A stretch of DNA of 64,000 bases from Defluviitaleaceae bacterium (lineage in GTDB: Bacteria; Bacillota; Clostridia; Lachnospirales; WQUN01): contig WRDO01000013.1 in assembly GCA_009779755.1 (NCBI GenBank), forward strand, positions 1 through 64,000. The letters run 5' to 3'. Shown here in pieces: positions 48,201 to 56,700 of this stretch. A program made the position numbers and the translations under genes. The notes below the pieces were generated by a model. That model was not told where the DNA came from, did no database searches, and worked only from the letters and a program-made list of their open reading frames with translations. Within the stretch, counting starts at the first letter, position 1; every line of letters starts with the position of its first letter.

Positions 48201-50347
48201 CGTCCGTTGGTGGCGGGGTTGTTAATGGCGGTGGGGATGTTTTCCTCCACGAGGTATCTGTGGGTCCCTATGCCGAGACCGGTAAGCGTAAAGCCGCCGT
48301 AATTGGCGGATTGCCCGGTTAGGGTATTAACGGTCGCGGGGGTTGCGGCGGTTACCCAGCTGACTGACATGGCGTTGGTGGTATTGTTCAGCTTCGCGTA
48401 CCGGAAGCTGAAGGACGCAACCGCCAGATTATGATCGGCGGGCCAAGTCCCTTGTACGACCTTGTTAAACGTAACGGGCACGCTGATGGTCAGGGGACGG
48501 TAACCGTTGGTTATCCGGCGGAAGCGGCTGTCCGCACCCGCGAATATCACGGCGTCATTGTTGTCGCTGTCAGTGTCGTCAATGTCGTTGTCATCATCTT
48601 CGTCTTCGTCATTGTCTTCATCGTTGTCTTCGTCGTTCTCTTCGTCATTCACCGGAGGCAGGAGAGGAATCCAATCGCCGGTAGTTATGCTGCCGTGCTT
48701 AAACCAAAATTCGGTCGGTGTATCGCCGTTAAACACTTCCACCCGCATAAAACGGGGAACGGTGTCCGTTATCCATCCGGCGTTCGGCACGGGAGAGGCG
48801 GGGATGGTTTCACGTATGCGGAAGTAATGCACCCCGGCCGGTAAATCCAGTTCGAAGGTTACCGCGTTGCTTAAGTAGGGGTTGGCGTTCGTTCCGTCTG
48901 CCCCGTCCGCCGTCCAGTTCATCGGGACATTGGCGGCAACGGTCCCCCCTACGGTACGGGTGGCGTTAAAATAGCCGGAGGAGCCCGTAAGGAATACGTT
49001 CCCGTTGACGTCCACTTTATCGATGTTAAACACGAAGGTTTGGTTCAACACGGTTCCGGTGGGCAGTTCGCCTACGACGGCTTTGTAGAATTCCGGCGTG
49101 GTAAGGACCTTACGCACGTTGGATTCCAGCGAAAAGCTCAGGAAGGGGGCGCCGAATTGGGCGTAACCGGTGATAATGGGTTGGAACTCCGTGGTTGAGG
49201 TGTTGTGGAGGTTCCTCAGCACATGGCCGCGAATGCTTCCGTTGGCCAAGGTCAGGTAATTGGCGGGTTCCTCGATCCTGACGCTGACCTCCCCCACCCC
49301 AAAGATATACAACTCGGCACCGGGAGCGAAGGAAACGCCGTTGGTAATGTTGTTGACCCTGTGGGCTGCCGAGGTACCGTTGATGTACACGGAAACATCG
49401 GTGCCTGCGGTTACGGTCAGCAGGAGGTTTTCGGTTCGGTTGTTTAAGTAACCCGTGCGGCTGACGGACAGGGCTTTGGTTTCCGGGTTATAAATGGCTT
49501 GCAAACCGGATATGCCCGACGGGGAAGCCGAGGTGTGTACGTATTCTTGGGTCATTTCCAAGAGCCTTTCGGCTACCTTGGTATAAAAATCAAGGGGTAA
49601 AGTACCGATATCGCCGCTCAGGTATGCGCCGTCCGGGTCACGGGGGTCTCCCAGCAAGCGGTCCTTGACAAACCCGATATTGCGGGGCTCCCACCTTTCG
49701 ATGTCGGTGACGAGATGCCATGTACTTCGGTTGGCGGGGTCAAATCGGACGGCCGCGGTATAGGTCGGGTCAAGGGCGAGCCGCATGGCGTCCTCGAAGG
49801 ACCATACAAACCCGGTCATAATGACCAGCCGCATTTCCTCCGTGACGTTGACACCGAACATGCGGTTAAATTCCGCAAGTTCAAGCATCGCCCCGTACCC
49901 GGAGCTGGCCAACGCGACAGCCAAGGAAGTGGCGTAATGGTTGGGGCCCCAAGGGAGGTCCGCGCGGTGGACGTGGTTGTCATGTGGGGGCAGCAGATTA
50001 TAATTCATACAAAAGGCGAGGAGCGGATGCCCTTGTATCTGCTGTCCCGGAAGGCCGGGCCTGATGACAAAACGGGCGTCCAGGAACGCGTAATTGTCAA
50101 AACGCGAGGAAACCGTATGGTCCCGATCCATACCCAACGCATCGTAGCTGTTAACGGGATCGTTGTTACGGTAGGCGAATTCCGATGTAAACAAGATGAG
50201 CTCCGGTTCGGTATACCCCGCGTCAATCACGTACCGCGTGGGTAGGAACCCCAAGGCAATTACGGTAAATAAGGCCGCAACCACCATAAACATGCCCGAC
50301 TTTCTGATGAAACCGTACCCTTTTTGGGTTTTAGAAGAATTAAACAC
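39245..50347 (-). CDS. Giant (3700 aa) wall-anchored surface protein with pilin-isopeptide-type repeats
   Basis: I start at the GTG (MFNSSKTQKGYGFIRKSG) behind GGAGG; longer readings lack a ribosome site. Order: signal segment; thioester-like domain (about 80-190; Cys113 in AFCMNY, but Thr178 where Gln is expected before Trp182); about 13 repeats of roughly 120-180 aa, each ending with a GWxYDRYRVLKITV-type strand after a YYFLIEE-type motif; two Cna-B-like domains (VTKVWEGAP, DVYKEWVDAD); four more canonical pilin-type domains; an Asp/Glu/Asn-rich linker; a (P-E-P-S/T) wall-spanning stretch; a VPLG-W module; MPTTG (3665-3669), a hydrophobic helix and KKKYRK. Probably covalently anchored by a sortase; Lys-Asn isopeptide bonds are inferred. 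Role likely adhesion. No sortase lies nearby. Confidence 0.9.
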   Translation of the reverse strand: MFNSSKTQKGYGFIRKSGMFMVVAALFTVIALGFLPTRYVIDAGYTEPELILFTSEFAYRNNDPVNSYDALGMDRDHTVSSRFDNYAFLDARFVIRPGLPGQQIQGHPLLAFCMNYNLLPPHDNHVHRADLPWGPNHYATSLAVALASSGYGAMLELAEFNRMFGVNVTEEMRLVIMTGFVWSFEDAMRLALDPTYTAAVRFDPANRSTWHLVTDIERWEPRNIGFVKDRLLGDPRDPDGAYLSGDIGTLPLDFYTKVAERLLEMTQEYVHTSASPSGISGLQAIYNPETKALSVSRTGYLNNRTENLLLTVTAGTDVSVYINGTSAAHRVNNITNGVSFAPGAELYIFGVGEVSVRIEEPANYLTLANGSIRGHVLRNLHNTSTTEFQPIITGYAQFGAPFLSFSLESNVRKVLTTPEFYKAVVGELPTGTVLNQTFVFNIDKVDVNGNVFLTGSSGYFNATRTVGGTVAANVPMNWTADGADGTNANPYLSNAVTFELDLPAGVHYFRIRETIPASPVPNAGWITDTVPRFMRVEVFNGDTPTEFWFKHGSITTGDWIPLLPPVNDEENDEDNDEDNDEDEDDDNDIDDTDSDNNDAVIFAGADSRFRRITNGYRPLTISVPVTFNKVVQGTWPADHNLAVASFSFRYAKLNNTTNAMSVSWVTAATPATVNTLTGQSANYGGFTLTGLGIGTHRYLVEENIPTAINNPATNGRGWSFDRYRILEIVVSEDSNRPVTANASGVMQYALKYEITWTAHTLTGNNLVAGINLGGLYPDNIIPGNSTFANTYINIPSVNVEYTKKVIGEGASPGATFEFQYRQFDHQTGAQIGAIVPINPITVATDPEHGTIFGQQSFSLPIGTTAGVFYYLVEELVPAPIPDGWVYDRYRVLRVTVAPNLSDSGGIIDYLKATAEWIDYDLQPLITTGLVAHGFAVSTEADKAGNFVNTNDNVSYAVIVNKTVLGVEPADLPSVGRTFDFDLRRIRQDGTSWTAYRGDDVWSDIHTESFSITVEVNGDGSLSGFTPLRFGIAQSDEPYFYLVRERLPAGTPPGGWTYDRYRVLMITPTPDGVEPAEHEWISVDLADIPLAQEDPRFNDLYPDGKTPDNDTFVNFYDSITVVLNYSKQVLGSSAAHTWNFMGHRLLKNEDGTFTGAGAWFDLASIDTWGDDEVMHAVPDARHELTFYEPGDYYFLLWETNPLPDDQPWHYDRFRVLHIDVIQHGGGFPYGVGKLMTHPLTDPDDPEQPGNPVAFISVNLAEIGGLSAAPGGLDPPFDNILELYRAEGTRPAGWTPPTGTFVNRSLVGGPGYGPVLYKHVFGTQSHEINYSTRYYFQMQQIARPEPGAAFAPVADTLRDIGNMMPSDEVPRRWIGVPLSGVPTADGTYYFLVEEKLSATGQEANGWTYDRFRVMQVVVSGGTQTVSWISVPISDVSSMLLPADIAYYDRFRGGHLPASNEYENAYRRVSTQIEFFKEIAPNNNLSGNFAFNVYALDATEDNGVWSFTRQGTPIENTNATQIIQKIAGQRTPSALINFTFFEPGEHFFLIEETVPEPPADGWTYDRFRIAKITVTEDGEIVQNKNASNSYGLQELNASVAYAAPKADAAGNVILSGITFAADGLVFAPDNNVFVNRFDSVTATFTYYKEIAGAGAASHTVRSYRFNVFPIDGDPGAFTVSPTAVLNSSASLSPNAVGESGRENHSFNVTFYQPGSYYFLIEEEVPITGIPPGWEYDRFRIAKVEVTFDETTDSLVASAPVYAIPSLNHGGTVVNFAAYHAWYAAGSPSSFSADNNVFINRYSRIIVTVPVSKEVRGIASGFGTYNFAVRELSHIVRTDGVITAATPGTILPIDLAVNLITDKGSASFAMEFQGVGTHYYLIEELGTPPAGWRYDRYRVLRIAINNDPTTHILRAVVEWLPANLSAFFPDTPPTVEGDATFVNVYYGAGIDLVYGKEVRSRGTLTAAQFETTYTFRYIELEYNEVTEQYNGIGTWAQANPLKPTASAGNNPVTGNINITYTAPGTYYYLIEETSTTVGNDWVYDRYRLLKAEIDYGANGMLTKISQSYISAALEDIFINGIGLNTTTDLYTDIPSEDNFINIFLPKTSDPVNITKTVVGSAPPAINFAFFRHALVKNDDDTFTVNGTETKITDMGRNGSHDFSLTFSEPGEYYFLLEERMPAGSTAGGWILDAYRVLKITVTTGGELAHGYNNLVIAPHEWQSVDLSKVYRNGQPLADATTMTPDDGAFINTYFLGSATISFYKLYPVLTSPTTGLSEPPPSRSFAFTLRELNPVSDTGDLTDNPIYMRAMPADNSVLVAGEARIQNARTATTSQVSYNLPNMERGTYYFRLTENPNETSGPHWNGWTHDRAVLFVKLTSDPITGQFSQYWWDGDEWKAEADAPLAANTEFRRFSNAFDNIEKGKTSLAIEGVKELEILRGNPVSTTFTFDLVEVVGIPGGQTIGTINDTAVADGITSTATTTGTSDGKVFAFEAITWLLLEEHDQYFFFRITERDPGASWVIEQNPVWLRVRVTHEPTTHAVITHIYRSVNGVMTTTEINGVYNPEMLKFLNTYAPDAIEVTKVWEGAPTPYEQIVVELVIDGIPSGITEVLGPHDWSVVFNDLEPGRSYSVIEKTNLTDWTPTDGDVLTAIPGDGPITGAITITNRYTALGSIDVYKEWVDADVPASGNIRVDLVRIRPDQLALTDRTRDDYWDNWEATGQFLFIDVVNNGNVTFTGLEPGYIYSVIEQGPAGWTAFYSPDVEIIAADNMHGSITITNTFTQIPDPLFIPIYGIKMVNGEVPGPYWVFDFTVRDEDSRIVSTGSNDQWGVIFFDPIEITAAGTHRFTVTENPGGRYPAHYTVEFDNITHIIEIEVKRNGDGSLSWVSTTYAGEGPDGTDETDYVFGRDGTAQLDIGPKMKFFNTSDRAPRSYDSIEVKLTGLKKVNGVAPNSLADYDPSWVFDFAVYRLNEETNELHPEPEIMGYSNGAGNLVFDGPILINEAGLHYFIIREMPPAADQRIEGMTYDEDDKWVIIQIDEVEKEINGELVLTLERTSTNYDSDYGIEWPMIFNNQYTPPPPPVFDPIQLILVANKTVAAEYGVDAPGTLPMFTFNVTDMETANPVTAGQTNRTGDFTFAPITFTEPGTYRFRIEENRINHPEFIYDTVKYFITVEVTEENGNLTYRIDELSRADDVLAPLTVIDYGTDGIRFVNTYTPCDLEDTSIVINGTKVLEGRDLSEGEFLFHLLDAQGRQLATTSNDANGSFSFTLYYSEDRVGTHNYRVIEIATGDANITYDSTIYELSVNVFIEEDDFPIMPPVLPQATPDDDDDEDEDAEDAVGNEDEDADNDADNDVNAEGDEDGADNDADAEDDEDEDTDEDDIDNQNDDDDDENGDFEIFNEVEVPLVDFDGFFFMPSFRRLMAAFIHHPNDGIVFTNRYNPPPAPTPTPQPTPRPLPRPRPRPTPIPIIPITEEDPEPSPEPSPEPSPTPEPEDPPTPSPSPEPSPTPDPEDPPTPSPSPSPSPEPSPTPTPEPEPEDPPSPEPSPEPEPSPSPEPLPTPTPPPYIIIFPDGFTPESYPHFDFTGTQPDPDTPGGSNPYVPPVPTVPGNILVPMTDGDEIYFMEFDDMGVPLGNWCWDDEDEWYFEDWDVPLGGWEPPASIPNLAMPTTGETPGNHILFGAGLSMVLLGTAMKLMKKKYRK

Positions 50348-50534
50348 AAAAAACACCTCCGTTACCTTAACGATTGACATCATGTCTACGGTTATATAGA
50401 AAATAAACAAAAATATCGCTGGTTTTAAACGGATCGGTTATGAGGGGGGTACCACGCCCCTTTTTGTTGAATTTGCCTCTTTTTTAGGTATTTATGTACT
50501 GTACACAAGGCATAAAAAACACCTTCTCACCAAT

Positions 50535-50564
50535 ATAATACAGTGGTTTTTTATGGAAAGTCAA
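50535..50564 (-). promoter_or_regulatory. Promoter for the giant adhesin
   Basis: On the minus strand TTGACT (50559-50564), an 18-nt spacer and TATTAT (50535-50540) form a near-consensus promoter, giving a leader of about 180 nt before the GTG. The leader includes the small palindrome TGTACTGTACA (50495-50505) and a G-run/C-run hairpin near 50440-50465; I could not match it to a known riboswitch. Confidence 0.6.
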
Positions 50565-50590
50565 TATACCGCGAAAATACGTAATACACA

Positions 50591-50606
50591 CAAAAGTATA
50601 CTTTTG
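50591..50606. promoter_or_regulatory. 16-bp perfect palindrome CAAAAGTATACTTTTG between the divergent adhesin genes
   Basis: It lies in the 389-bp divergent gap, next to a candidate rightward promoter (TTGCGC 50604-50609, 18 nt, TATATT 50628-50633) and 27 bases upstream of the leftward -35. The position suits a shared operator for both surface-protein genes; this is inference. Confidence 0.4.
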
Positions 50607-50736
50607 CGCACATAAATTCCGTAAAAATATATTTTATTTTCGTATGATACGCGCTGAGTTGTTGTGCTATAAATGTTTCATGGGTTATTTGCAGGGTTTT
50701 TTAAAAGGTTTCATGGTCAAGCAAGGGGGTTATATT

Positions 50737-53700
50737 GTGAAAACAAAAAATCAAAGTCGGAACAGCCTGCCGAAGCGGGCTTTAAGCGTACTGCTTTCGC
50801 TGCTGTTGGTATTCGGGGGAACGGTTACATATAACGAAATTGTAGCGGCTGACCTTCCGCCGGAGTATTCGCTTTATGTTGTTGACACTTACGGCAGTTT
50901 TATCGGGGACGCGGTTCAATCCGGCGTTTTGCCTGACGCGAGCGGCGAGATTGTGTTCTACATCCCCGACAACCCCGGCTGGCACGCGGTGGTTGAATCG
51001 GGCGGCGGTATCGAACCCTTGTATGTCTATGTTGACGGGAGCGGTACGGTCATTAACACAATGAGGCAATCCCACTTCGTCAACCCTGCGGCAGCGGCAC
51101 AAAACAACCAAAGCAACCAAAACAGCCATGACTACACGGTGCAATGGGTCGGCGGCGGTCAGTCGGCATATGTTGCTTTAATTGCTTACGATGAAAGCAG
51201 CCTTGAAGCATGTAAGATATATTGCGGCTTTTGTGATTGGGATCCGGATTGTGAGGATTGTAAATATTGCGAAAATCCGGCGGAATGTTATCACTGTTTG
51301 GTACACATCAGCTACGCCGGGTCCGATGGCATGACATTGGCTACCCAAAGGTTTATGACAAAAATGCCGGAAGGGGATATGCTCTCATTTTGCGCGGACT
51401 TGGGTGCGCTTTCCACAAGCGGTATTTATGAAATTGACTTTACCAACCACGGCTTCGATTCTTATCAAGTGACTTATATCATAGCGGTGTTTGATTTTTT
51501 ACACGAACGGTACGGCGGGTTTTTCGGCGAACACGGCAAAGCGATTGCCCAAGTCGTTTTGTGGAATTTGTTGATTGAAGCAGACGATGCTCCTTATATC
51601 AGGGACTTTTTTGCGGGTAAAAACACCGTGCGGGTGGAAGGACACAGCAGTTGGTGGACCAAAGAATACAATAATCTTCTAAACCACCTGCTCGCTAATC
51701 GTGACTATTATATCAACAGGTATAACGCGAAAAAGCAGAACGGGCTTGGCCCCTATGATGTTGCCGGCATTGTTTTTATCAAGGGCACCGGTTACAGCGA
51801 TGCCGAAAGAACCGAGGAAATTACCGACTCCAAAATGCAGCAGCGTCAAATGGTCGTGCTGTACGGTAGGGATATGAAGGTTGTCGCCGGCAGCAATGAC
51901 CTTCTTGACGTTCGTTTTATACCGCGTCCGTTTGATGTCGCTACCGGTTCTGTCGAAGTGCTGAAGAGGGAATTTTGCGCGGACGGTCAACAACTGATAA
52001 ACGAAAGAACGGAACAAATCATCACCAGAGCCGACTCCGTGACGATGGGGTTAACGCCGACAGGCGGGAACAACGATTTTAATTACGCGCAGGTTTATGT
52101 GGAGGAAGTTAAGGCGATGCCCGACGGTATTGACTTTGATATAATCCACGGAAACGGGAAGAAAAAAGTCGGAACGGCAAATATACAGATAATAGAGGAA
52201 GACGGCAGGGACAGGATAAAGTTTACGATACTTAACTGGTCAGCAAACGCCAAGAAGTGGGATGTTTTGGCATGGACCAGGATTCCGCAAACTAATCTGA
52301 ACCCGCTGACGTCGCACCCGTATACGGGCTCTACCGTGACTATCGACTGCCCCGTACCGAGGGATGGATGGGTCGCCGTTTATTTCCACGGGCAGGGTCT
52401 TGAAACCGTGGAGTACGTTGAGTTTGCGGTGGACTTTGAGTTCCAAATACTGAGTATGCCTTTAATGATTCCCGTGCCCATTGACGAAAACAACATAACG
52501 TTCAGAAGCGAGGACGGAAAAATAATATCGAACGGCGGCTCGATCCTTAACGGTTCCCAAGGCACGTTTACGCTAAAAAACGGCATTGCCGCGACCATCA
52601 GCGGTCTCAAGCCCGGTCAATACCAAATAATTGAAAAAGTAAACGACGCTTATATAACCACAATCAACGGCTCCGATAACCCGAGCAATTCAACGACCAT
52701 TTCGGTAAACGCGGACGGGATTGCGGAAGTGGTTTTCGAAAACAAATGGCGCACAACCAACGACGGGCAGATTAAGGTTATGAAAGGGCTGACGGGATAC
52801 CCCGAAGATTGGGATATAGACGATAATTCGGTGTTTTATATAAAAGCGTGGGATATCAGTAATAATAGATATCTTTCGTTCAGCTCAGTGCCCGAACCGA
52901 ACGGCGCGTATAAGTTTGTTGACGGCGATTACGGCGGCACAGCCATAACCGAAATTCCCTTAAGCGTCAACGACCCCGCGGTATTAACGAATCTGCCGGA
53001 GGGTTTCGGATACAGGATAGAAGAAGTCAGGGCGGAGGTACCTGTCGATTCTAATTATTGGATGGTGTCTTATTCCGCTACCAACGCGGAAATACTGACA
53101 AAAAATGAACAGCTGATTGTGACCGTAACCAACGATTATAAGCACAGCGTCGGAAATATAGAAATCCGCAAAGAGCTTGACGGCGATTGGGGTTCATGGA
53201 AAGTAGACGAAGATTACGAATTCATAGCGAGGGTTTGGGACTCAACGGACGGGAACTACCTGATATTCAAAGCGGACGAAGACGGAAATGCCATTCCCGA
53301 AGCGGACGGAACTTATAAAAATATCGGGCATCTCAGGTGTGAACACACCACTTGCCCGACAAGGGTTTGTGAAGGGGAAAACAACGCTGTCCATTATACC
53401 GTAACAGAGGCTGTCGGCAGCCTTTATACAACCAACATCCCTTTCAGCGCAAATAATCCGGCCGTATTAACCAACCTGTTCGCGGCGGGGCATTATTATC
53501 GCGTTGAAGAGGTTACGGACGGAAAAGTATATAAGGATTTTGTGGACGTGTCGTACTCCATCCAAAATGTGGTGGAAATCGACAGGATGAACACATTCGT
53601 CGTGACGGTAACCAACACATTCGATAAACAAATATTGAAACCCGGCTTCGCGTCGGTCAGCATTGAGGGTAACAAGATTATCGAAGGAATATACACAGGT

Positions 53701-56700
53701 CCCGCGGTGCCGTTCCACTTCTACGCGGAACAAGTGGACGGAATGGGCAGCGAAAATCGTGTTTCCCCCGGTTTAAGCGCTAACGATACCGTTTACGGAG
53801 AAGGCAGATACGCTATTAATATTGACAATTTAAGCGTCGAAAACAGTCCGTATTATTTTCTTATAAGGGAAGCGGACCAAAGCGGGCTTGGATGGTTATA
53901 TGACAACCACAGATACTGGGTGCAGATCGATGTTACGGACAACGGCGACGGAACCGCTTCCGCAAATATCACGGGGGAAAGCGGAAGCCCCGACTTTACG
54001 AATTATTATGAATATGTTCCGGGTGTGACATCGGTCGCGATACAAGGTACAAAATTTATTGAAGGTACGTATTTGGGTCCACGGATAACCTTTACGTTCA
54101 CAGCGGAGCAAGTAGAAGGAATGGGCAGCGATGATTTGGTTCACGAAGGCATAATCGAAACGGGAACCGTTTCGGTTACGCGTGAAAACTCGGAGGATTT
54201 CGCGATAACCATTAACGATCTGACCGAGGGTACGTATTATTTCAAAGTAACGGAAAATAACGGAAGCGGTGACGGATGGATTTCCGATAAAAACGCTTAC
54301 TGGGTAGAAATTACCGTTACGGACAACGGTGACAGCACCGCTGCGGCGGAAGTTAAAGGCAACGGCATTTACTTTACGAATATCTACGAACCGAGCAGCA
54401 CTTTCATTGTTATTTCGGGTGAAAAATTCATCGAGGGCGGTTATACGGGCCCCGATATACCGTTTATCTTTAACGCGGTCCAAGTGGACGATATGGGCAG
54501 CGAAACGGAAATTCCCTTCGGTTTGAGCGGTACGGACACCGTGTACGGCGAAGGTCGCTACAGCATTGTAATAAACAATCTGACCGCGGCGGAAAGTCCG
54601 TATTATTTCATGGTAACGGAGCGGGACCAAAGCGAGTCCGGATGGACATACGACAACCACAAATATTGGGTACAGGTTAATGTAACGGATAACGGGAACG
54701 GTACCGCCGCGGCAGCGATAGCAGGTGAAAGCGGAAGCCCCGATTTCAATAATTATTACAGATACGATGAAGGAATCACGACGGCCGTTATAATGGGTAA
54801 TAAAATTATCACCGGTTCATATTCCGGTATGCCGAGAACGTTTAAGTTTAACGCGGTGCAGGTAACCGCGATGAACAGCCATGAATTGATTCCGGACGGA
54901 AAAAGCGGCACGGGTACCGTATCGGCGGCGTTCGGCAACGCAAACGCATTCGCCGTAAACATCGCGGGTTTGACCGCGGGTATGTATTATTTCAGGGTTA
55001 CCGAGGAAAGCCCCGAAAACGGCGGCGGATGGACGTATGACAGAAACGCGTATTGGGTGCAGATTGCCGTTACGGACAACGGGAACAGCACGGCGACGGC
55101 GGTTATAACAGGAAACCATTTAACCTTTTCAAATAACTATACGGTAAGCAACGCGTCAATTACACTTACGGGCAACAAAACCGTCAACGGCTTGTATACA
55201 GGCCCTCCGATACCGTTTGAATTTAACGCGGTTCAAGTGGTTTCGATGGGCAGCACAAGTGAAGTCGCTTCCGGTTTGAGGGGTTCGGACACCGTAAACG
55301 GCGCGGGTATGTATGCGATTGAGTTTGATAATCTGACCGTAGGCACATACTTCTTTATGATAACGGAGGTTGACAAAAGCGGATACGGCTGGATATACGA
55401 TGACCATAAATATTGGGTACAAGTCACCGTTACCGACAACAACAACGGTACTTCCTCGGCGACTATTACCGGGGTGAGCGGAAGCCCTGACTTTATCAAT
55501 TATTATGAACGTGTACCGGAGGTAACGACGGCAATAATCACGGGTAATAAAATTATTAACGGTACGTATTCGGGCGCCCCGAGGACCTTCACGTTCAGGG
55601 CTGACGAAGTTGACGGAATGTACAGCGATAACGTAATCAGCGGTAGAAGCGGTACAGGCACCATTACGGTGTCAAAAGAGACTTCGAAACCGTATGCCAT
55701 CAGCATTAACGGGCTGACGAGCGGCACATACTATTTCAGGATAACGGAAGTCAACAACAGCGGAAACGGATGGATATATGACACGAATGTTCACTGGGTG
55801 GAAGTCATAGTAACGGAAAACGGCTACGGCATTAACGGCGGCGTTGCATTCAGCGGCGATGAACTGTCAAATGGCGAGGACGAAGACGAACCGTCAGATA
55901 TTGAGGACGAAGACGAACCGTCAGATAACGAAGACGAGGACGAACCGTCCGATAACGGGGACGAAAATGATGAACCCGAACCGGATGATGAAAACGGTGA
56001 TTATTTAACATACGATATAAACAACAACGGGGATGACATTGAAATCACGGACGATGAAGTGCCTTTGTCCGGTTGGGACGGCGCGGCACCTAACGGAGGA
56101 AACGGTGCTAAAGCGGTTATCCTCGGTAACGGTGTTGATTTTACGAACACATACGCGGTTTATGACAACGCGTCGGTTGTCATTTCGGGCAGAAAGATTA
56201 TTGAAGGCCCGTACAGCGGTCCCGACTTACCGTTTACATTCAATGCGGTTCAAGTAGGCGCGATGGGCAGCGAAGCCGCCGTTTCGGGACTTGGCGGAAC
56301 GGATACTGTATACGGCGAAGGGCAATATTCAATCACTGTATCTAATCTGTCCATGGTAAACAGCCCGTACTTCTTTATGGTAACCGAGGTTAATCAAGAT
56401 GATGCAAACTGGACGTGTGACGGTCATAAATATTGGGTGCAAGTTACGGTAACCGATAACGGCGACGGTACGACAAGCGCCGACATCACGGGAGCTAGCG
56501 GCAGTCCCGACTTTACGAATTTCTACCGTATGGATGAAGCGGTTACATCAGCCAACATCACGGGCACAAAGAACATTACGGGTATATATTCCGGTGCCGC
56601 GGTAACCTTTACGTTTAACGCCGTTCAAGTGGAATCCATGAACAGCCGTGTTGAAGTTGCGGACGGTAAGAGAGGCACGGGAACAGTTAAAGTAACGAAT

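Noticed and set aside
50348-50528. Cyclic-di-GMP or other riboswitch in the long adhesin leader
   Set aside because: I could not align the leader to conserved GEMM or other riboswitch cores; only short hairpins are visible.
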